Shown: positions 22,301-32,052, numbered from the stretch's first letter. The stretch: 64,000 nucleotides of DNA from Pythium myriotylum (GCA_023091665.1 JALJCQ010000001.1:1116001-1180000); one strand, 5' to 3'. Translations and numbers: made by a program. The notes: a model not told the origin generated them from the letters alone.

Positions 22301-22656
22301 CTGCAGGTGGTGCCGACCAGCTTGGCGAGTCAGCTAAATGGCTTGCAAAGGAGGTTCATGCTTTGCAACGGCTCGTGAACGCGTCGATTGTCGCGTTACG
22401 GAATGCTGAATCGTCTAACCAGGCCACTCACACAGCAGCTATGTCCACGGGAAAGACATCGTCGGCGAATAGCCAAACTACGACGCCGCAACTAAAGGTG
22501 ACGGCGATGCGCACGGTCGATCTCACGGGAAGCACAAGGCCTAGCACCACCGCGTCTCCTGCTCCTCTCCCTGGAGTGTCAACAAATGGAATGTCCGTCG
22601 ACGAGCTAATCCAGCAGAGACGTGCTCAGCTCCAGCGTGAGCGACAGGGAACTTGA
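19306..22656 (+). CDS. Kinesin-like motor protein (N-terminal motor)
   Basis: This is one exon, 1116 aa. A Ser/Gly-rich leader of about 140 aa precedes the motor domain, which begins at NFKVVIRVRPPLPREL. The P-loop is GQTGTGKTYTMEG, switch I is NEISSRSHAVFII, switch II is LVDLAGSERV, and the microtubule-binding loop has PYRDSKLTRILEDSLGGN. A Gly-rich insert of about 40 residues sits before strand beta-7 (NGGAGGGGGNGQ). The rest is predicted coiled coil with a short Ser/Thr-rich tail. It is an ATP-driven plus-end motor by class. The subfamily is unresolved: it looks kinesin-2- or ARK-like, but no armadillo repeats are seen. Confidence 0.93.
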   Translation: MDFANSLRNSRGPGTAPRSSTSGASHSPSNAYYSRGNGPPGGISVNVTSGSSPSHQQHVRSSPSSSANRRTSTGGASGEYLQRTAISNSYSTRVDDETSSNVSENLSVGSGRHDGVGTGSPMSVSSRSGSILGGERGSNFKVVIRVRPPLPRELHNDRPFQNVIHVDSEGHVLTVSENLISVAPSSSTGPGSIGGVETEAALSPGAYGSHVFSFDHVYDQHCTQRVVYENTAKAVVESSLEGYNATIFAYGQTGTGKTYTMEGFNSGSGASAVEERGIIPRAIEQIFMHIQSNMSARMRFLVRASYLQIYNESISDLLKPERNNLTIREDKKRGVFVEGLSEWVVRSPEEIYGLMERGGAMRATGSTKMNEISSRSHAVFIIIAEQSKTAYVDAKGNDISPEEFTSLVNAYQARNGGAGGGGGNGQLHPKLESMIRQSFKVGKLNLVDLAGSERVRLSGATGQRLEESKKINQSLSALGNVIAALTDARGRQHIPYRDSKLTRILEDSLGGNCKTTMMAMISPALEAITESLSTLKFANRAKSIKNEARVNEDLDQKSLLRKYERELKRLRAELEEKSRNVVDKRRLLELDEQRRRAEEDKMAAIRALEERSREFMREKEEKKKLEQRIAALMSQMLTSSQRRGFAAGAGQTTGAGMTTENGEAVFMAGEGGIGFDAEDPILRDAIKEHQDRIRKEYECRLADLEKERESIEEEKAQVDRYKQLLLKQRDIMIALTQRLNERDEQITALRDELDAYDRHQKELEEKLDEKTAHLIHLQRVTLEQTGGNALTAGVGVAGGGDWVTGGDSAVTRPEMLVTTKQYRAHAHSTINVAGGKSGRADTVDLPLLSAEEKIQELTNLLDAQATDQVRFAKELEEVKAEKVSVEYLLRDRLEKLVQVEMEARMKSMARNQQQQVQDQLLKVKRQMEDLESENRRLKEENQAAKMLETDPQANAQAVHLQARCETLVKERRAVQTIMEQKIKTLVTAISDASEATFQSAGGADQLGESAKWLAKEVHALQRLVNASIVALRNAESSNQATHTAAMSTGKTSSANSQTTTPQLKVTAMRTVDLTGSTRPSTTASPAPLPGVSTNGMSVDELIQQRRAQLQRERQGT

Positions 22657-22729
22657 GTATTGAAAGTTTAGGCAGTAAACTTAAGTAACATCAACGCCAC
22701 CAGCAACAAGCTTTAATGTTGATATGATT

Positions 22730-23730
22730 CTACAGGATTTGGCCCGGGCGCGTCGTCGCAGTCTTCGTTGCCTCGTCCTCGGGCGTCAGCGTCGTATCGT
22801 ATGAAACGCTCTTTAGATCTGGGACAGCTACTGGCTGTGGGCCCACGATGAGCGAGCTTTGAGGCTTCGCAAGATCGTCTTCGACTAGTCGCTGGATGAG
22901 TGGTTTCCCCTGCGGTTGCTCATCGTCGCTGGTGACAAGTGCCGTAAAGTACTTCCAGTGGGACCCGTCACACTTGAGATACGAGTCGACAATCTGTGAA
23001 CGGGTGATTAGATGCGTTCTGGGCAATTAAGGAGGATAACCATGCGACGTACCCAGAACTGGAACGAGTTGCAGCACCCAGGGATAATGATCATGACGAG
23101 CAGTAACTCAAGGTGTCGGTGGTGTGTAAACGAGCGGAAGAGGCCGGTTGCGAAGGCAGCGATATCGTGATAGAAGTAGAGAATCAGCAGCGAGTCGAGC
23201 ACCTTCATGATGAGCACGGCGCCTGCGTATGCCGCGAGCTGCTTGGCCCAGATTATAAGCTGTGGTGGCTCGCCGTAGAACCCGCTCTCGGTGAGGTCCC
23301 TCCACAGAAGCCTCTCGAAGATCGCATGCTCGATTTGGAGCAGCACAAGCAACACTACGACGCCCCACGTCGTGTCGAGCATGTACGTAACGAAGTAAAT
23401 GCCACACTCGTCGTCTCCATTCGCGGCCTCAGCCACAAACACGATGGAGAGCAGAATACTGAGGCAATGGATGAGGAAGGCACCGCAACACTGCTTGCCA
23501 ACGTCGAGCGCCCACACACGCACAGGACGCATGGGCGTCTCAAGCTTGCGCTTGATGTACATGATCACGAGGGCCGTGAGCGCGAGCACGACCTGCATGA
23601 GCCGTCCATACGCGTCCGTGAAAAGTAAACACTTGTCGCTCGTGCCGTCGGCGCCACTCCCCAAGTCTAGTGACGATGGCGAGAGTGCAAAGATCCAGCC
23701 ATAGGCACGCTCCGGCAGCCTCTGCATCTT
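22730..23730 (-). CDS. STIMATE/TMEM110-like ER membrane protein
   Basis: Exons 23053..23730 and 22730..22993 are joined over a 59-nt phase-0 intron, giving 313 aa. Four or more hydrophobic segments are visible. Family blocks are PVRVWALDVGKQCCGAFLIH (animal: RIWFLDTSKQAIGMLFIH), YMLDTTWGV (LLDATVGM) and MIIIPGCCNSFQFW joined to IVDSYLK. In animals STIMATE sits in the ER at contacts with the plasma membrane and supports STIM-dependent calcium entry. The tail after the last segment is polar. The frame is open to 23778 through a TTG codon. Met at 23730 is the first ATG, though a short upstream exon cannot be excluded. Confidence 0.75.
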
Positions 23731-23850
23731 GCAGATCGTCAAATTCGACGAGCTGATCTGACGACTCTTCGCGGTCAAGATCTAGTGGCCAGTACTGTTG
23801 AAGATCCTAATAGATCGCCCAGTCATCATGGCTTTTTTACCTGAGCCACT

Positions 23851-25024
23851 TCAATACGCCACAACGGCGTAGAGCTGCCACATCGCAAGCGTCGAGACGC
23901 GATCGTAGCGATACAATCGGGGAACAGAGTCAACGGGGACCGGCGTCGCGACGAAACGAGCTTTGGAGTCGGGAGTTTCACTCTTGTCAACGCACAAGGT
24001 ACACGTCGTGAGACAAGAGGTAAGCTTGTCATCACAAGTACTCTGATGGTGACAGAGGCGTGAGATGAACGCGTCGTATCCAAGTGAGACCTCCGTCAGC
24101 GTGACGGCAGAAAAGACGACGCGTTTCTCGGCCGCGACGACGACCTTCGCGTGGGAGTGTTGCTGCATGAGAGCATGAAGGGTGTCAAGGAAGAGGTCGG
24201 TGACCTCATCGTCGTAGAAAACGTCGCTAAAAAGTAAGGTCAGGTGCTGGTGGAGAAGTTCAATGATCGAAAACCAATCGCGCACCTGGCGACGATCCAG
24301 TCAATCCGCTCGCTGCTATGGTCCAACCACCGTAATCGATCCGGCACATCGCAGTCATCTTCCTCTCCCCCTGAACATCCCCAGCGAAGATGGCACACCA
24401 CTGCACGCTTCGGATCACATTTGTTTCTTGTCAAGTTGCGTTCACACACCACAAGAGCGTCGCGGTCGCCGTCCGTGGCGAACACGAGTCGAGCAACACG
24501 GGAGGCGACGACAGCCACGAGGCCTTCAGATGCAGCCATTCAATTAGTCTACAGAGAAACCATGCATGTAGCACGACTCACGACGTACCCACTCCACATC
24601 CAAGCTCAAGGAGAGTGGCGTCTCCGAGCGATGGCTGCGAGGATGTTTTGTTGAGCACGTTTGTCAACATGCACTCGACACTATGAGGCAATCAACTTAC
24701 TCTCTCGGAAAGCAAGTACTCAGCCAGCAGCAAGGATGCGCGCCATAGCTGCGAGCCCGTGGCGTCTGCACCGCCTTCCTCCGATGTCTCCAGGACGATC
24801 ACATCGTCTGCAACTAAGTCATCCGCGTCTCGCCGCCGTCGCTTGCGTGGCACATCGAGATCACCGTCGGCGTCCTCACGTGCGTCAGCGCAACGGCTCG
24901 CGTTTACCTGCACGAGGACGCGACCGGATGCTGCTGCGCCGAGCGCAGAGACAGAGAGCTCGTCCAGCACCTCGGAGCGGACGATGTGCGAAGCCATGCT
25001 TGGTGGAAGACGGTAGCGCAGCAT
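23851..25024 (-). CDS. METTL22-like protein lysine methyltransferase
   Basis: Four exons (24701..25024, 24589..24634, 24286..24523, 23851..24226) give 327 aa, with introns of 59-66 nt. Joining exons 1-3 recreates WRASLLLAEYLLSE and then ELGCGVGLVAVVASRVA, which is SAM-binding motif I. The next acidic loop is VFATDGD. After RIDWIVA the last junction gives SDVFYDDEVTD, the family's substrate-side motif (EVFYDDDLTD in animals). The C-terminus ends with the Trp-rich TLAMWQLYAV. The family methylates lysines of chaperone-like and nuclear proteins. The gene lies head-to-tail with the STIMATE-like gene, about 120 bp apart. A second Met nine codons in is an alternative start. Confidence 0.78.
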
Positions 25025-25581
25025 CTATTTCAGTATATATTTCAGACTGCTAGTTGTTGATCTAGTATTCTGACAGACATGTCCGTTCTGATTGTCCTGT
25101 ATACGTACTAACATTAGATGTATATGCAGACTCGACATTGAGCTTCTCAGAATTGGCTGGGAACATGTTGGCGTCGACGAAGAAGCGGCCGTTTCAGCAA
25201 GCGGAACTGCATCTGACTCGAGCGACGCCTCTTCGCGGCCCCAAGCGGCGGCTATATATATGCCCGAACCGTCGCCGCCCAATGATCCGCTCAGAACGAG
25301 ATAACCGTCTAACTTTGCACCGCCGACCTCCGCATGGTTCTTAGAGAAGGCTCCATTTCGAGCGATTCCCCTCGCCATTGGATCCGCGGAGTTATTTTCT
25401 GCCGTCAGCGGCTCGGAGAGCTATCTTTGGGCTCGTCTTCGAAGTGGCTGCCTCCTCCCAGAGCGATTCCACGCCGACGAGGAAAGAAACGAATTGGACC
25501 CGTGCTCGTGAAGAGGGAAACGGACGCCAACCATAGACTGGTTGGTCGGCGAGCTGCTCACCCGGGAATCAACGAGAGAGG
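25025..25581. other. Divergent intergenic region between METTL22-like and PKA-like genes
   Basis: About 560 bp serve as promoter for both neighbours. A TATATATA-like run lies near 25253..25261, but oomycete promoters rarely depend on TATA boxes. Open frames here have no recognisable domain. Confidence 0.4.
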
Positions 25582-26731
25582 ATGGCGACGCAAGTGGCCT
25601 CCAGCGCGGGCGCCGGGCCGGCGACGCTGTCCACGACCAACAAGAACCACAAGTTCGTCGGTCACTTGGATGCGTCCCAGTTCGAGATGGGCGTGACGCT
25701 CGGTACGGGCTCTTTCGGCCGCGTGCGCTTCGCGACGCACAAGGTAAATAGCGTTTAGAGAGCATAGACATTGTAAGCCAGCTCAGACTCAAATGGATTG
25801 CTAGGCGACGTCAACGTATTGGGCGATCAAGATACTGAAGAAGGCGGAGATCATTCGACTGCAACAGGTACGCTGATGGCATTTCATGGCGACGCTCGAG
25901 GCGATCTGCTCACGTTGGGAACGCTAGGTCGAACACATGCTTTCCGAGAAATCCATCTTGCTATGTCTCGACCACCCTTTCATCGTCAACCTCGCAGGCA
26001 CCTACCAAGACACGAAGTATCTGTTTATGGTTCTCGAGTACGTCATTGGTGGCGAGTTCTTCACGCACTTGCGGAAAGCTGGTCGTTTCGACAATAATAC
26101 CGCGCGGTTTTATGCCGCACAAGTCGTCGCAATCTTCGAGTACCTGCATAGCCAGGATTTTATCTATCGCGATCTCAAGCCGGAGAATTTGCTACTCGAC
26201 TCCGAAGGCTACATCAAAATCACCGACTTCGGCTTCGCCAAGCGTGTAGCTTTCAAGACCTATACTTTATGTGGGACCCCCGAGTACATTGCTCCTGAGG
26301 TCTTACTGAACAAAGGCCACGGAAAAGGCGTCGACTGGTGGACACTCGGCATTCTGATGTACGAGATGCTGGCTGGCCAGCCTCCTTTCTGTGACGATGA
26401 TCCGATGGGCATCTACCAGCAGATCCTCTCGGGCAAGCTCAACTTCCCACGATTCTTCGACCGAAATGCCAAGGCATTGATCAAGCGATTGCTTACAGCC
26501 GACCTTACGAAGCGATATGGATGTCTGAAGAATGGCGTCGAAGACATCAAGAAACACAAGTTCTTCAGTGGACTGAGCTGGGAAGAACTCCTTGCACGAA
26601 AGGGGGCTGCGCCGATCATCCCTAAGGTTGGGACAGCCAACGACACCTCGAACTTTGACCCATACCCAGACTCGTGCGATGACGCGATTGTGCCTGTATA
26701 CAATGGCAAGGACCCGTTTGCTGACTTTTAG
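25582..26731 (+). CDS. AGC kinase, PKA catalytic subunit-like
   Basis: Three exons (25582..25743, 25805..25867, 25928..26731) give 342 aa, close to the 350 of PKA catalytic subunits. The glycine loop is LGTGSFGRVR. After splicing the anchor is WAIKILKKAE. The catalytic loop is YRDLKPENLLLD, the metal site is TDFGFAK, and the activation loop TLCGTPEYIAPEVLLNKGH is the PKA/PKG type. The C-terminus (FDPYPDS, then DPFADF) is a shortened AGC tail lacking a clear FxxF. The role is cAMP- or nucleotide-regulated Ser/Thr phosphorylation. No regulatory subunit gene is in the window. Confidence 0.9.
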
Positions 26732-27029
26732 ATTGCGAGAGGTGTTCATCAAGTCAGAACGAAGGCTAATCAAGCAGTTGTCGACGGGGGGTACAATGAA
26801 TAATCCCAACGACTTGGATAGAGCTCCTGTATTCTATTTATCCAGAGGAAGCTCCGCGGTCGCGATAATGGTGTCTAATCACTGCGAATGACAAAGTATC
26901 CAGGCAATATTCTTCTGTCAGTTCGTCGGACCCATCTAAATCAAAGCACTTTGCACTCATTCACTTTTCATTTGACGTTATCCAGCGACTACCAGAGGGA
27001 TGCTCTCAACCACGTTGGTGGGCTGACCC
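26732..27029. other. Convergent intergenic region
   Basis: It lies between the stops of the PKA-like gene (+) and SDR copy 1 (-). It should hold both 3' UTRs. No gene or stable hairpin was recognised. Confidence 0.4.
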
Positions 27030-27818
27030 TTAGAGCTTGGCATAGATCGCCTTATCTCCTGGGAAACGGTTGTATCCGTGGCCACTCTTGAGGATGCGAA
27101 CAACGCGGCCTGGGTTGGTCTCGTCTTCAAGGGCGAACTGGAAGGCGTCGACGACCTGACCCACTTCGATCATTCCACCCATCGCCACGACATCTTCAGG
27201 GAAGAGGTCCTTGGCAAGATTTCCCATGGCGGTGCTGGCAAAGCCGGGCGCGAGGGCGACCACGCGGACGTTGTAGTCCTTCTTCAGCGGGTAGCACGAG
27301 CGAGTAAAGCCCACGACGCCGTGCTTTGCCGCCGCGTACTCTGGTCCGTACGTCTGTGGGTACAAGCCAGCAAAGCTCGCAAGGTTCACGACCACGCCTT
27401 CCTTGCCGCCGAGAGTCTTGCGCATCTGCTGCACCGCGACCTGTGTGCCGCGAATGAGCGCCGTGAGGTCGATCGTAATGACTCGCTCCCAGTTGCGCGG
27501 CGCGTCCTCGTTCCAGATCGTCATGTCACCGGCGATGCCTGCATTGTTGACGAGCAGGTTCACGGGCGCCTTGAACTTGGCCGCTGCTTGGTCGAAGATG
27601 TTGTGGAACGAGTCGGATTCAACGACGTTCTGGTGGGTCCACGCGACCTTGTCGCCGCCGAACTTGGCCGCCAGTTCCTTGCCCGTGATCTCGAGCTGCT
27701 CGACGTTGACATCAGTGATGAAGACGCGGCCGCCGCCCTGGAGGACGCGCTCCGCGAATCCGCGGCCGAAGCCGGCGGCGCCGCCCGTGACGATTGCGAC
27801 AGCTTCGCTCAGCTTCAT
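27030..27818 (-). CDS. Short-chain dehydrogenase/reductase, copy 1, C-terminal AKL
   Basis: This is 262 aa with a classical SDR fold. The cofactor motif is TGGAAGFGRGF, the fold motif NNAG is present, the catalytic Ser is in NLASFAG, and the catalytic Tyr and Lys are in YAAAKHG. An Asp (TDVN) at the end of beta-2 suggests NAD(H) preference. The family resembles 15-hydroxyprostaglandin dehydrogenase-type enzymes; the substrate is unknown. The C-terminal AKL fits a type 1 peroxisomal targeting signal. It is the first of three tandem paralogues on the same strand. The start was chosen at MKLSEAVA (27818), because the frame upstream is not SDR-like. Confidence 0.92.
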   Translation of the reverse strand: MKLSEAVAIVTGGAAGFGRGFAERVLQGGGRVFITDVNVEQLEITGKELAAKFGGDKVAWTHQNVVESDSFHNIFDQAAAKFKAPVNLLVNNAGIAGDMTIWNEDAPRNWERVITIDLTALIRGTQVAVQQMRKTLGGKEGVVVNLASFAGLYPQTYGPEYAAAKHGVVGFTRSCYPLKKDYNVRVVALAPGFASTAMGNLAKDLFPEDVVAMGGMIEVGQVVDAFQFALEDETNPGRVVRILKSGHGYNRFPGDKAIYAKL

Positions 27819-28230
27819 GGCAACTTGAGGGAGAGTTTGCGAATGGGAGTTCCGGTGCAAGATCGATCTATTCTTCAACGCCCTCCATGAAAACATAGGT
27901 CGCACGAATGCATAACAAGTTTTGAATTTCCAATGTGGTTTTACCGTGTGTAGTCCTGCAGAACACAATAGTTTTTGCGTCTTGGTGCGTCTTCAAGCCG
28001 TTTTCGAATGTGTTGACGTGTACATGTCAGTCCACGAGAATCATGGGATTGGTACTCTATGTAAACTACTTTCAAGCCGAAATCAAAAGAGCACGCCACA
28101 TGAGAGCGGGCATGGCAAGAACAGATACTCCGCCTGATGAACAAGGCTAGATGCACGGGGTCGAGAGCAAGTTCAATTAGGAAGGCTATTTGGGCATGTG
28201 CTGTCTCGAATCGACCCCTTCTTGGGTTCT
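27819..28230. other. Spacer between SDR copies 1 and 2
   Basis: It contains the SDR copy 1 promoter and the 3' end of copy 2, and includes the 14-base element described at 28011..28024. No gene is seen. Confidence 0.4.
28011..28024. promoter_or_regulatory. Shared 14-base element upstream of SDR copy 1
   Basis: TGTTGACGTGTACA lies about 195 bp upstream of the SDR copy 1 start and recurs exactly at 30164..30177 upstream of SDR copy 3. It contains TGACGTG, a core bound by many bZIP factors. The role is inferred. Confidence 0.4.
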
Positions 28231-29025
28231 TCAGAGCTTGGCATCAGGGTAGATAGCCTTGTCTCCAGCAAAGCGGTAGTATGAGTGGCCACGCTTCGTG
28301 ATGCGGATGATGCGTCCGGGGTTGGTCTCGTCCTCCACAGCAAACTGGAACGCATCCACAACCTGGCCCACTTCGATCAATCCACCCATGGCAGCCATGA
28401 GCTTTGGCGAGGTCACCTCAGCCGTGCGGCCCATGGCGGCGTCGGCAAAGCCCGGCGCGAGCGCGACGACGCGGATGTTGGCTTGCTTCTGTAATGGATG
28501 GCACGATCGCGTGAAGCCGACGACGCCGTGCTTTGCCGCCGCATACTCGGGCATGTTGGCGACGGGATGCAATCCAGCGTCGCTGGCCAGGTTGATGACC
28601 ACGCCTTCTTTCCCGCCGAGGTGCTTCTTCATGTGCTGCACACCCACCTGAGTACCTCGCATGAGTGCGGTGAGGTCGATGGCGATGACTTGTTCCCACA
28701 CGCGCGAGGGGTCCTGGTTCCAGAAGGAGAGATCCCCAGCGATACCGGCGTTGTTGACGAGCAAGTTGACGGGACTGCCGAAGTACTTAGCCGCGCGGTC
28801 AAAGACTCGATGAAAGGAATCGGTATCGAGCACATTCTGCACGACCCAGTCGATTTGGCCCTTGCCGTACTTGTTGGCCAGTTCCTTGCCCGTGATCTCG
28901 AGCTGCGCGCCGTTCACGTCGGTGATGAAGACGCGCCCACCGCCGAGGAGGATGCGGTCAGCAAACGCGCGGCCGAAACCGGTAGCTCCGCCCGTGACGA
29001 TCGCCACAGCGTCGTCGAACCTCAT
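28231..29025 (-). CDS. Short-chain dehydrogenase/reductase, copy 2, C-terminal AKL
   Basis: This is 264 aa, paralogous along its length to copies 1 and 3. The cofactor motif is TGGATGFGRAF, NNAG is present, the Ser is in NLASDAG, and YAAAKHG holds the Tyr and Lys. The C-terminus IYPDAKL ends in a likely peroxisomal signal. The frame is open to 29082, but MRFDDAVAIV (29025) matches the starts of the paralogues. Only 131 bp separate its start from the stop of copy 3, so its own promoter is short, and it lacks the 14-base element seen by copies 1 and 3. Confidence 0.92.
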   Translation of the reverse strand: MRFDDAVAIVTGGATGFGRAFADRILLGGGRVFITDVNGAQLEITGKELANKYGKGQIDWVVQNVLDTDSFHRVFDRAAKYFGSPVNLLVNNAGIAGDLSFWNQDPSRVWEQVIAIDLTALMRGTQVGVQHMKKHLGGKEGVVINLASDAGLHPVANMPEYAAAKHGVVGFTRSCHPLQKQANIRVVALAPGFADAAMGRTAEVTSPKLMAAMGGLIEVGQVVDAFQFAVEDETNPGRIIRITKRGHSYYRFAGDKAIYPDAKL

Positions 29026-29156
29026 GGAGGACTGGCAGCGCAACCTGTATAAACGAATCCAAGATACTGTAGTGCACAGCAATTCAAGCTGGCAGACTGG
29101 AAGCCAATCAGTTGAAGATTATTGTATGCAAGGCAGAGTACGTAGTACAGACACTC

Positions 29157-29951
29157 CTAGAGTTTAGCGTTCGGGTAGAGGGCCTTGTCGCCTGCGAAGC
29201 GGTAGTACGAGTGGCCGGTCTTGACAATGCGGATGATGCGGCCAGGGTTCGTCTCGTCTTCGAGAGCCAACTGGAAGGCGTCCACGACGCGATCGACCTC
29301 CAGGAGGCCACCCATAGCAGCGGTTTCCTCGGGCAAGAACTCTTCAGCAATGTTGCCCATGGCAGTCTTGGCGAATCCAGGCGCGAGACCCACCACACGA
29401 ATGTTGGCTTGCTGCTTGAGCGGGTGGCACGAACGTGTGAAGCCAATGACACCGTGCTTGGCTGCCGAGTATTCCGGCGAGTACGCGACGGGGTAAAGAC
29501 CAGCAACACTTGCCAAGTTGACGATCACGCCTTCCTTGCCACCGAGGTGCTTCTTCATTTGCTGCACCGCGACCTGCGTGCCGCGCATGAGCGCCGTCAA
29601 GTCGATCGTGACCACGTGCTCCCACGTGCGAGGCACGTCGTCATTCCAGAACGACATATCACCAGCAATGCCAGCATTGTTGACAAGCACGTTCACTGGA
29701 CGCTCGAAGTACTTGGCCGCGTGGTCGAACACGCGCTGGAACGAGTCCGTGTCCACGACATTCTGCTGCGCCCAAGCGATCTTTCCCTTGCCGTGCTTCG
29801 CCGCCAGCTCCTTACCAGTGATCTCAAGCTGCTCCACGTCCACGTCGGTGATGAAGACGCGGCCGCCGCCCTGGAGAACGCGCTCAGTGAATGCGCGGCC
29901 GAAGCCGGCGGCACCGCCGGTGATGATGGCGACAACTTCAGTGAACTTCAT
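29157..29951 (-). CDS. Short-chain dehydrogenase/reductase, copy 3, C-terminal AKL
   Basis: This is 264 aa. The motifs are TGGAAGFGRAF, NNAG, NLASVAG and YSAAKHG. The Asp-containing TDVD after beta-2 again suggests NAD(H). The C-terminus LYPNAKL is a likely PTS1. By eye it is closer to copy 2 than to copy 1 in the region after the active site (SCHPLKQQANIRVV against SCHPLQKQANIRVV). The reading frame is intact, with no sign of decay. It is likely a peroxisomal oxidoreductase of unknown substrate. Confidence 0.92.
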   Translation of the reverse strand: MKFTEVVAIITGGAAGFGRAFTERVLQGGGRVFITDVDVEQLEITGKELAAKHGKGKIAWAQQNVVDTDSFQRVFDHAAKYFERPVNVLVNNAGIAGDMSFWNDDVPRTWEHVVTIDLTALMRGTQVAVQQMKKHLGGKEGVIVNLASVAGLYPVAYSPEYSAAKHGVIGFTRSCHPLKQQANIRVVGLAPGFAKTAMGNIAEEFLPEETAAMGGLLEVDRVVDAFQLALEDETNPGRIIRIVKTGHSYYRFAGDKALYPNAKL

Positions 29952-30495
29952 GGTCAGGAGGTGGCAAGTTGGAGAATGGGTAAAACCTTGGTGCTGAGGG
30001 CCGCGACAACATTGAGCTTCGTGAACACTGCAAATCGATTTTGGAAGGTCATAGAAATTGTAATTGCTACTTGGACTTGTAAATTAATTCATGAAAACTA
30101 AAGAAATAATATTCTATCATAGTACCTTGAAGGAGTGTGGATTGCATCAACTGCTCAAGCGACTGTTGACGTGTACAACGGGTTCAATTGTTGCTGGATG
30201 TTGCATTCGAGTTGCCCGTGCTGCCATGCTTTCGGGAAGACTTTGGATCAATGGGATCCTGAGAATGATAGGGTTGATCCAAGCAACAATGCACGGCAAA
30301 CTGTTTACTTGCCGGTGGCATGGCAGCAAGCAAGGAGAGTGCCGCGACGTGTGGTATCCCCCCGACAGGAGGCCACTTCCTTATCGCAAGGCGGCATGGT
30401 GACGGTTGGTTTCAATCTGCACAGACTGTACCTTCGCGCAACATTCGGATGTTGTCCCTTTGCGTGTCAACAACGAAAGATCGCCGGGCTTGACA
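29952..30495. other. Divergent intergenic region between SDR copy 3 and the TBL2-like gene
   Basis: It is AT-rich near 30040-30120 and contains the second 14-base element. No gene is supported. Confidence 0.4.
30164..30177. promoter_or_regulatory. Shared 14-base element upstream of SDR copy 3
   Basis: An exact second copy of TGTTGACGTGTACA lies about 215 bp upstream of the SDR copy 3 start, in the same orientation as the copy at 28011. Confidence 0.4.
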
Positions 30496-32052
30496 ATGGA
30501 CTCTCTCCTGGTGGTTGTTGCGCTGCTCGTCGGCATCGCTGGCGCGTTCTACGTGTACTCGCAGCAACAGCAGAAGAAAGCTGAGGAGGCGGCGCGCATC
30601 GCGAAGGCCAAGCGTGAACAGGAAGAGTTGGAGCGGCAGCAACAGCTCCAGAAGAAACAAAAGCCCAAGAAGGTCGATAAAACGGCGGAGCTCAAGAAGA
30701 AACAGGCGTCTGCCGACGGAAACGCCGACTTCATCGACGACAGCCATCCATTGTTGGCACATGTCCTAAAGGGCCACAAGTTCGCGATCACATCGGCGGC
30801 CTATAGTCCGAATGGCCGTTTTATTGCGACTGCAAGCACTGACCGCACGATCCGCATTTTCATCCGTGAAAACCTCTCTGACCCAAAAGCCAAGCCGCAC
30901 ATCGTCACGCTCGAATATGACCATGCAACCGCGCTCAATTTCAGCTCTGACGGACGTACTTTGGTACGAGACGGATTTGTAACCTGAAGTGGCGCGATCT
31001 AACAGTATCATTCATCGTGCTTCTCTGGATTAGATCGCTGCCACGCAGAATGGACAAGTGAAGCTGTATCGTAAGTCTACGACAGCCGCCAAACTGCGAG
31101 GCCTGCCGTAGCAATCTCACCACTTCGTATTCTTCTTATGCAGAGAAACTGAAAGTGAAGCCTGAGCTCGTCGGAGAGTTTAGTGCAAGCCACAAGAAGG
31201 ATGTACACTCGATCTTGATGAACGACATTGGCCAGTGGGGAACGATAGTCACGTGCGCTGGCGAGTCAGACACAGACGTAAAGTTCTGGAGCCTCGATGG
31301 AAAATTACTCCAGGTTGTGAACACGAACCAAGTGACCAACTATCACTGCGTCGCCTCCAAGGACAATCGGTATATCGCTGTCGCTGCATACACGCCTGAG
31401 GTGAAGATCTTTGAGATAACACGCGAAAAGAATGGCATGTTCAAGAAAGCGAATAAGATCATGTCTCTCCATGGCCATCGTGTACGTATCGAATGACATG
31501 CCCTACTTTTTGTTTGCACTGACGTTGAGTGATTAGACTGGCATTGTGGATTTATCATTCAATGGATCGGAGACGATTCCGGTCGACCGCATCGTGACGA
31601 CCTGCAAAGATGGATCAATTCGTCTGTGGGACATTAACGGTATCCTGAGAGGCTTCATATTCTTGGTGGCCATGACCTGAGCTCACCAAGTTTGTTCCTA
31701 GTTCGATACGCGCAGATGGAAGATCCGCGACTACTCAAGGCGTTCGAGACGAGTGAGAAGAAGGCACTCGACGCACTCGATATGGCACCGAACGGAAAGG
31801 TATTTGTGCAACAGACCAGTATAACACGATCCAGCATTGGTTTAAGCGTGTAATGTGAAGATCCTCGTAGCTGCTCGCGATCGCAACCTCATCTTCATTT
31901 CTACGACATCGGGGAAGGAGTATTCTGAGATTAAGGATGCCTTCGAAGACCCAATCAAGCGTGTCACATTTTCAGCTTCAGGAGACGAAGTTCTCGTGCA
32001 GGGCAAGAGTGCGAAGCACATCAAACTGTTCAAAACACCACCGGCTCCTTGA
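30496..32052 (+). CDS. TBL2-like WD40 membrane protein
   Basis: Six exons (30496..30963, 31034..31070, 31144..31481, 31537..31639, 31702..31799, 31861..32052) give 411 aa, with every junction phase-consistent. The N-terminus has a signal anchor (SLLVVVALLVGIAGAFYVY) followed by a long basic Lys/Gln/Glu helix. WD repeats follow, with ATASTDRTIRIF, SDTDVKFWSLDG and CKDGSIRLWDIN. The order anchor, basic linker, WD40 and the block LEYDHATALNFSSDGRT (animal: VELDHATLVRFSPDCRA) identify transducin beta-like 2. In animals TBL2 is an ER protein linked to the PERK stress response. The position of the last acceptor (31860) is the least certain. Confidence 0.82.

Noticed and set aside
25253..25261. TATA box upstream of the PKA-like gene
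   Set aside because: The TATATATA run lies over 300 bp from the start codon, and oomycete promoters rarely rely on TATA boxes; kept only as a remark.
27078..30101. Long plus-strand open frames (270, 184 and 329 codons) across the SDR trio
   Set aside because: They are antisense to three clear SDR genes with full catalytic motifs; long antisense frames are expected from their GC-rich third positions.
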